6,195 nucleotides of DNA from Gulosibacter sediminis (GTDB lineage Bacteria; Actinomycetota; Actinomycetes; Actinomycetales; Microbacteriaceae). Location: positions 115,860 through 122,054 of the forward strand of contig NZ_JACXJG010000012.1 of the NCBI RefSeq assembly GCF_014904065.1, written 5' to 3'. The notes beneath the pieces are model-generated. The model searched no databases. It was given only the letters and a program-made list of their open reading frames with translations, and was not told where the DNA came from. Made by a program: the position numbers and the translations under genes. Shown piece after piece: positions 6,010-6,195 of this stretch. Position 1 is the stretch's first letter; every line of letters begins with the position of its first letter.

Positions 6010-6195
6010 CTAGCCCTCGAGCTTCTCGTCGCCGGGCAGCCACGACTTACCGGGCACGTTCCAGCCGCGCTTGCGCATGATCTTGAAGGCCTGCTTGTGG
6101 TTGGGCACCGCAAGGCGGTCGACGTAGATCACGCCGTCGAGGTGGTCGTATTCGTGCTGCAGGATGCGCGCGAGCCAGCCCTCGGCGCGCAGCTC
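6010..6195 (-). CDS. def: Peptide deformylase, C-terminal 61 residues, 5'-truncated by the window edge
   Basis: This metalloenzyme removes the formyl group from the N-terminal Met of nascent proteins at the ribosome. Only the end is present, read from 6195 on the minus strand. The third conserved motif appears as [13 protein letters not shown] (fragment residues 9-21), giving metal ligands H14 and H18 and catalytic E15. It is followed by VIYVDRL (22-28), the usual 'G.l.vDRl' continuation. The Gly-rich first motif and the Cys-containing second motif lie outside the window. A basic tail ([12 protein letters not shown], about 34-45) then ends in a Gly/Asp-rich stretch and TAG. The gene was identified by translating the reverse complement. 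The permease gene starts 4 nt downstream and uses a Shine-Dalgarno inside the def 3' end. Assignment is firm despite truncation. Confidence 0.95.
   Translation of the reverse strand, partial: ELRAEGWLARILQHEYDHLDGVIYVDRLAVPNHKQAFKIMRKRGWNVPGKSWLPGDEKLEG
6014..6018 (-). promoter_or_regulatory. Ribosome-binding site (GAGGG) for the permease
   Basis: On the minus strand GAGGG lies 8 nt before GTG 6005, within the last codons of def. It supports the GTG start for the permease over the longer reading frame that begins inside def. Confidence 0.55.

Noticed and set aside
6006..6113. N-terminal extension of the permease frame beyond GTG 6005
   Set aside because: It overlaps def in another frame, is rich in Ser, Arg, Cys and Pro, and lacks the family's N-terminal features. 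GTG with GAGGG upstream is the better start.

Overview
The window looks like ordinary chromosomal housekeeping DNA from a GC-rich actinobacterium, most likely a member of the Microbacteriaceae (inference). The evidence is the strong G/C bias at third codon positions, the DnaG N-terminal sequence style, the dgt-dnaG gene pair, start codons sitting 7-8 nt after a TAnnnT box (leaderless genes), and the frequent word GGATGC. I see no phage, transposon, CRISPR array or defence cassette.

Layout, plus strand: the C-terminal half of dgt (dGTP triphosphohydrolase) runs in from the left edge. It is followed after 10 nt by dnaG (primase), after a further 24 nt by an orphan ABC-type ATPase of the peptide-importer type, and then, with a 4-nt overlap, by an NAD(P)-dependent D-2-hydroxyacid dehydrogenase that starts at TTG behind a strong Shine-Dalgarno. 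A hairpin without a T-tract follows. Then comes a tRNA-Asn(GUU) gene with its own promoter and a clear rho-independent terminator. Layout, minus strand: the C-terminal end of def (peptide deformylase) enters from the right edge and is followed after 4 nt by a 12-TM APC-family amino-acid permease. The permease converges on the tRNA unit.

Functionally, dgt and dnaG both belong to dNTP and replication metabolism, and def acts on nascent proteins. The ABC ATPase and the dehydrogenase are translationally coupled, but no permease or binding-protein gene accompanies the ATPase. That ATPase also lacks the usual Q-loop glutamine and H-loop histidine, which makes it the most unusual protein here. The other notable signals are at DNA level: leaderless promoters, one of which contains the dgt stop codon, and a context rule in which Asp-Ala is spelled GAT-GC after a G but GAC-GC otherwise, producing an excess of GGATGC. 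I did not find a convincing new multi-gene system.
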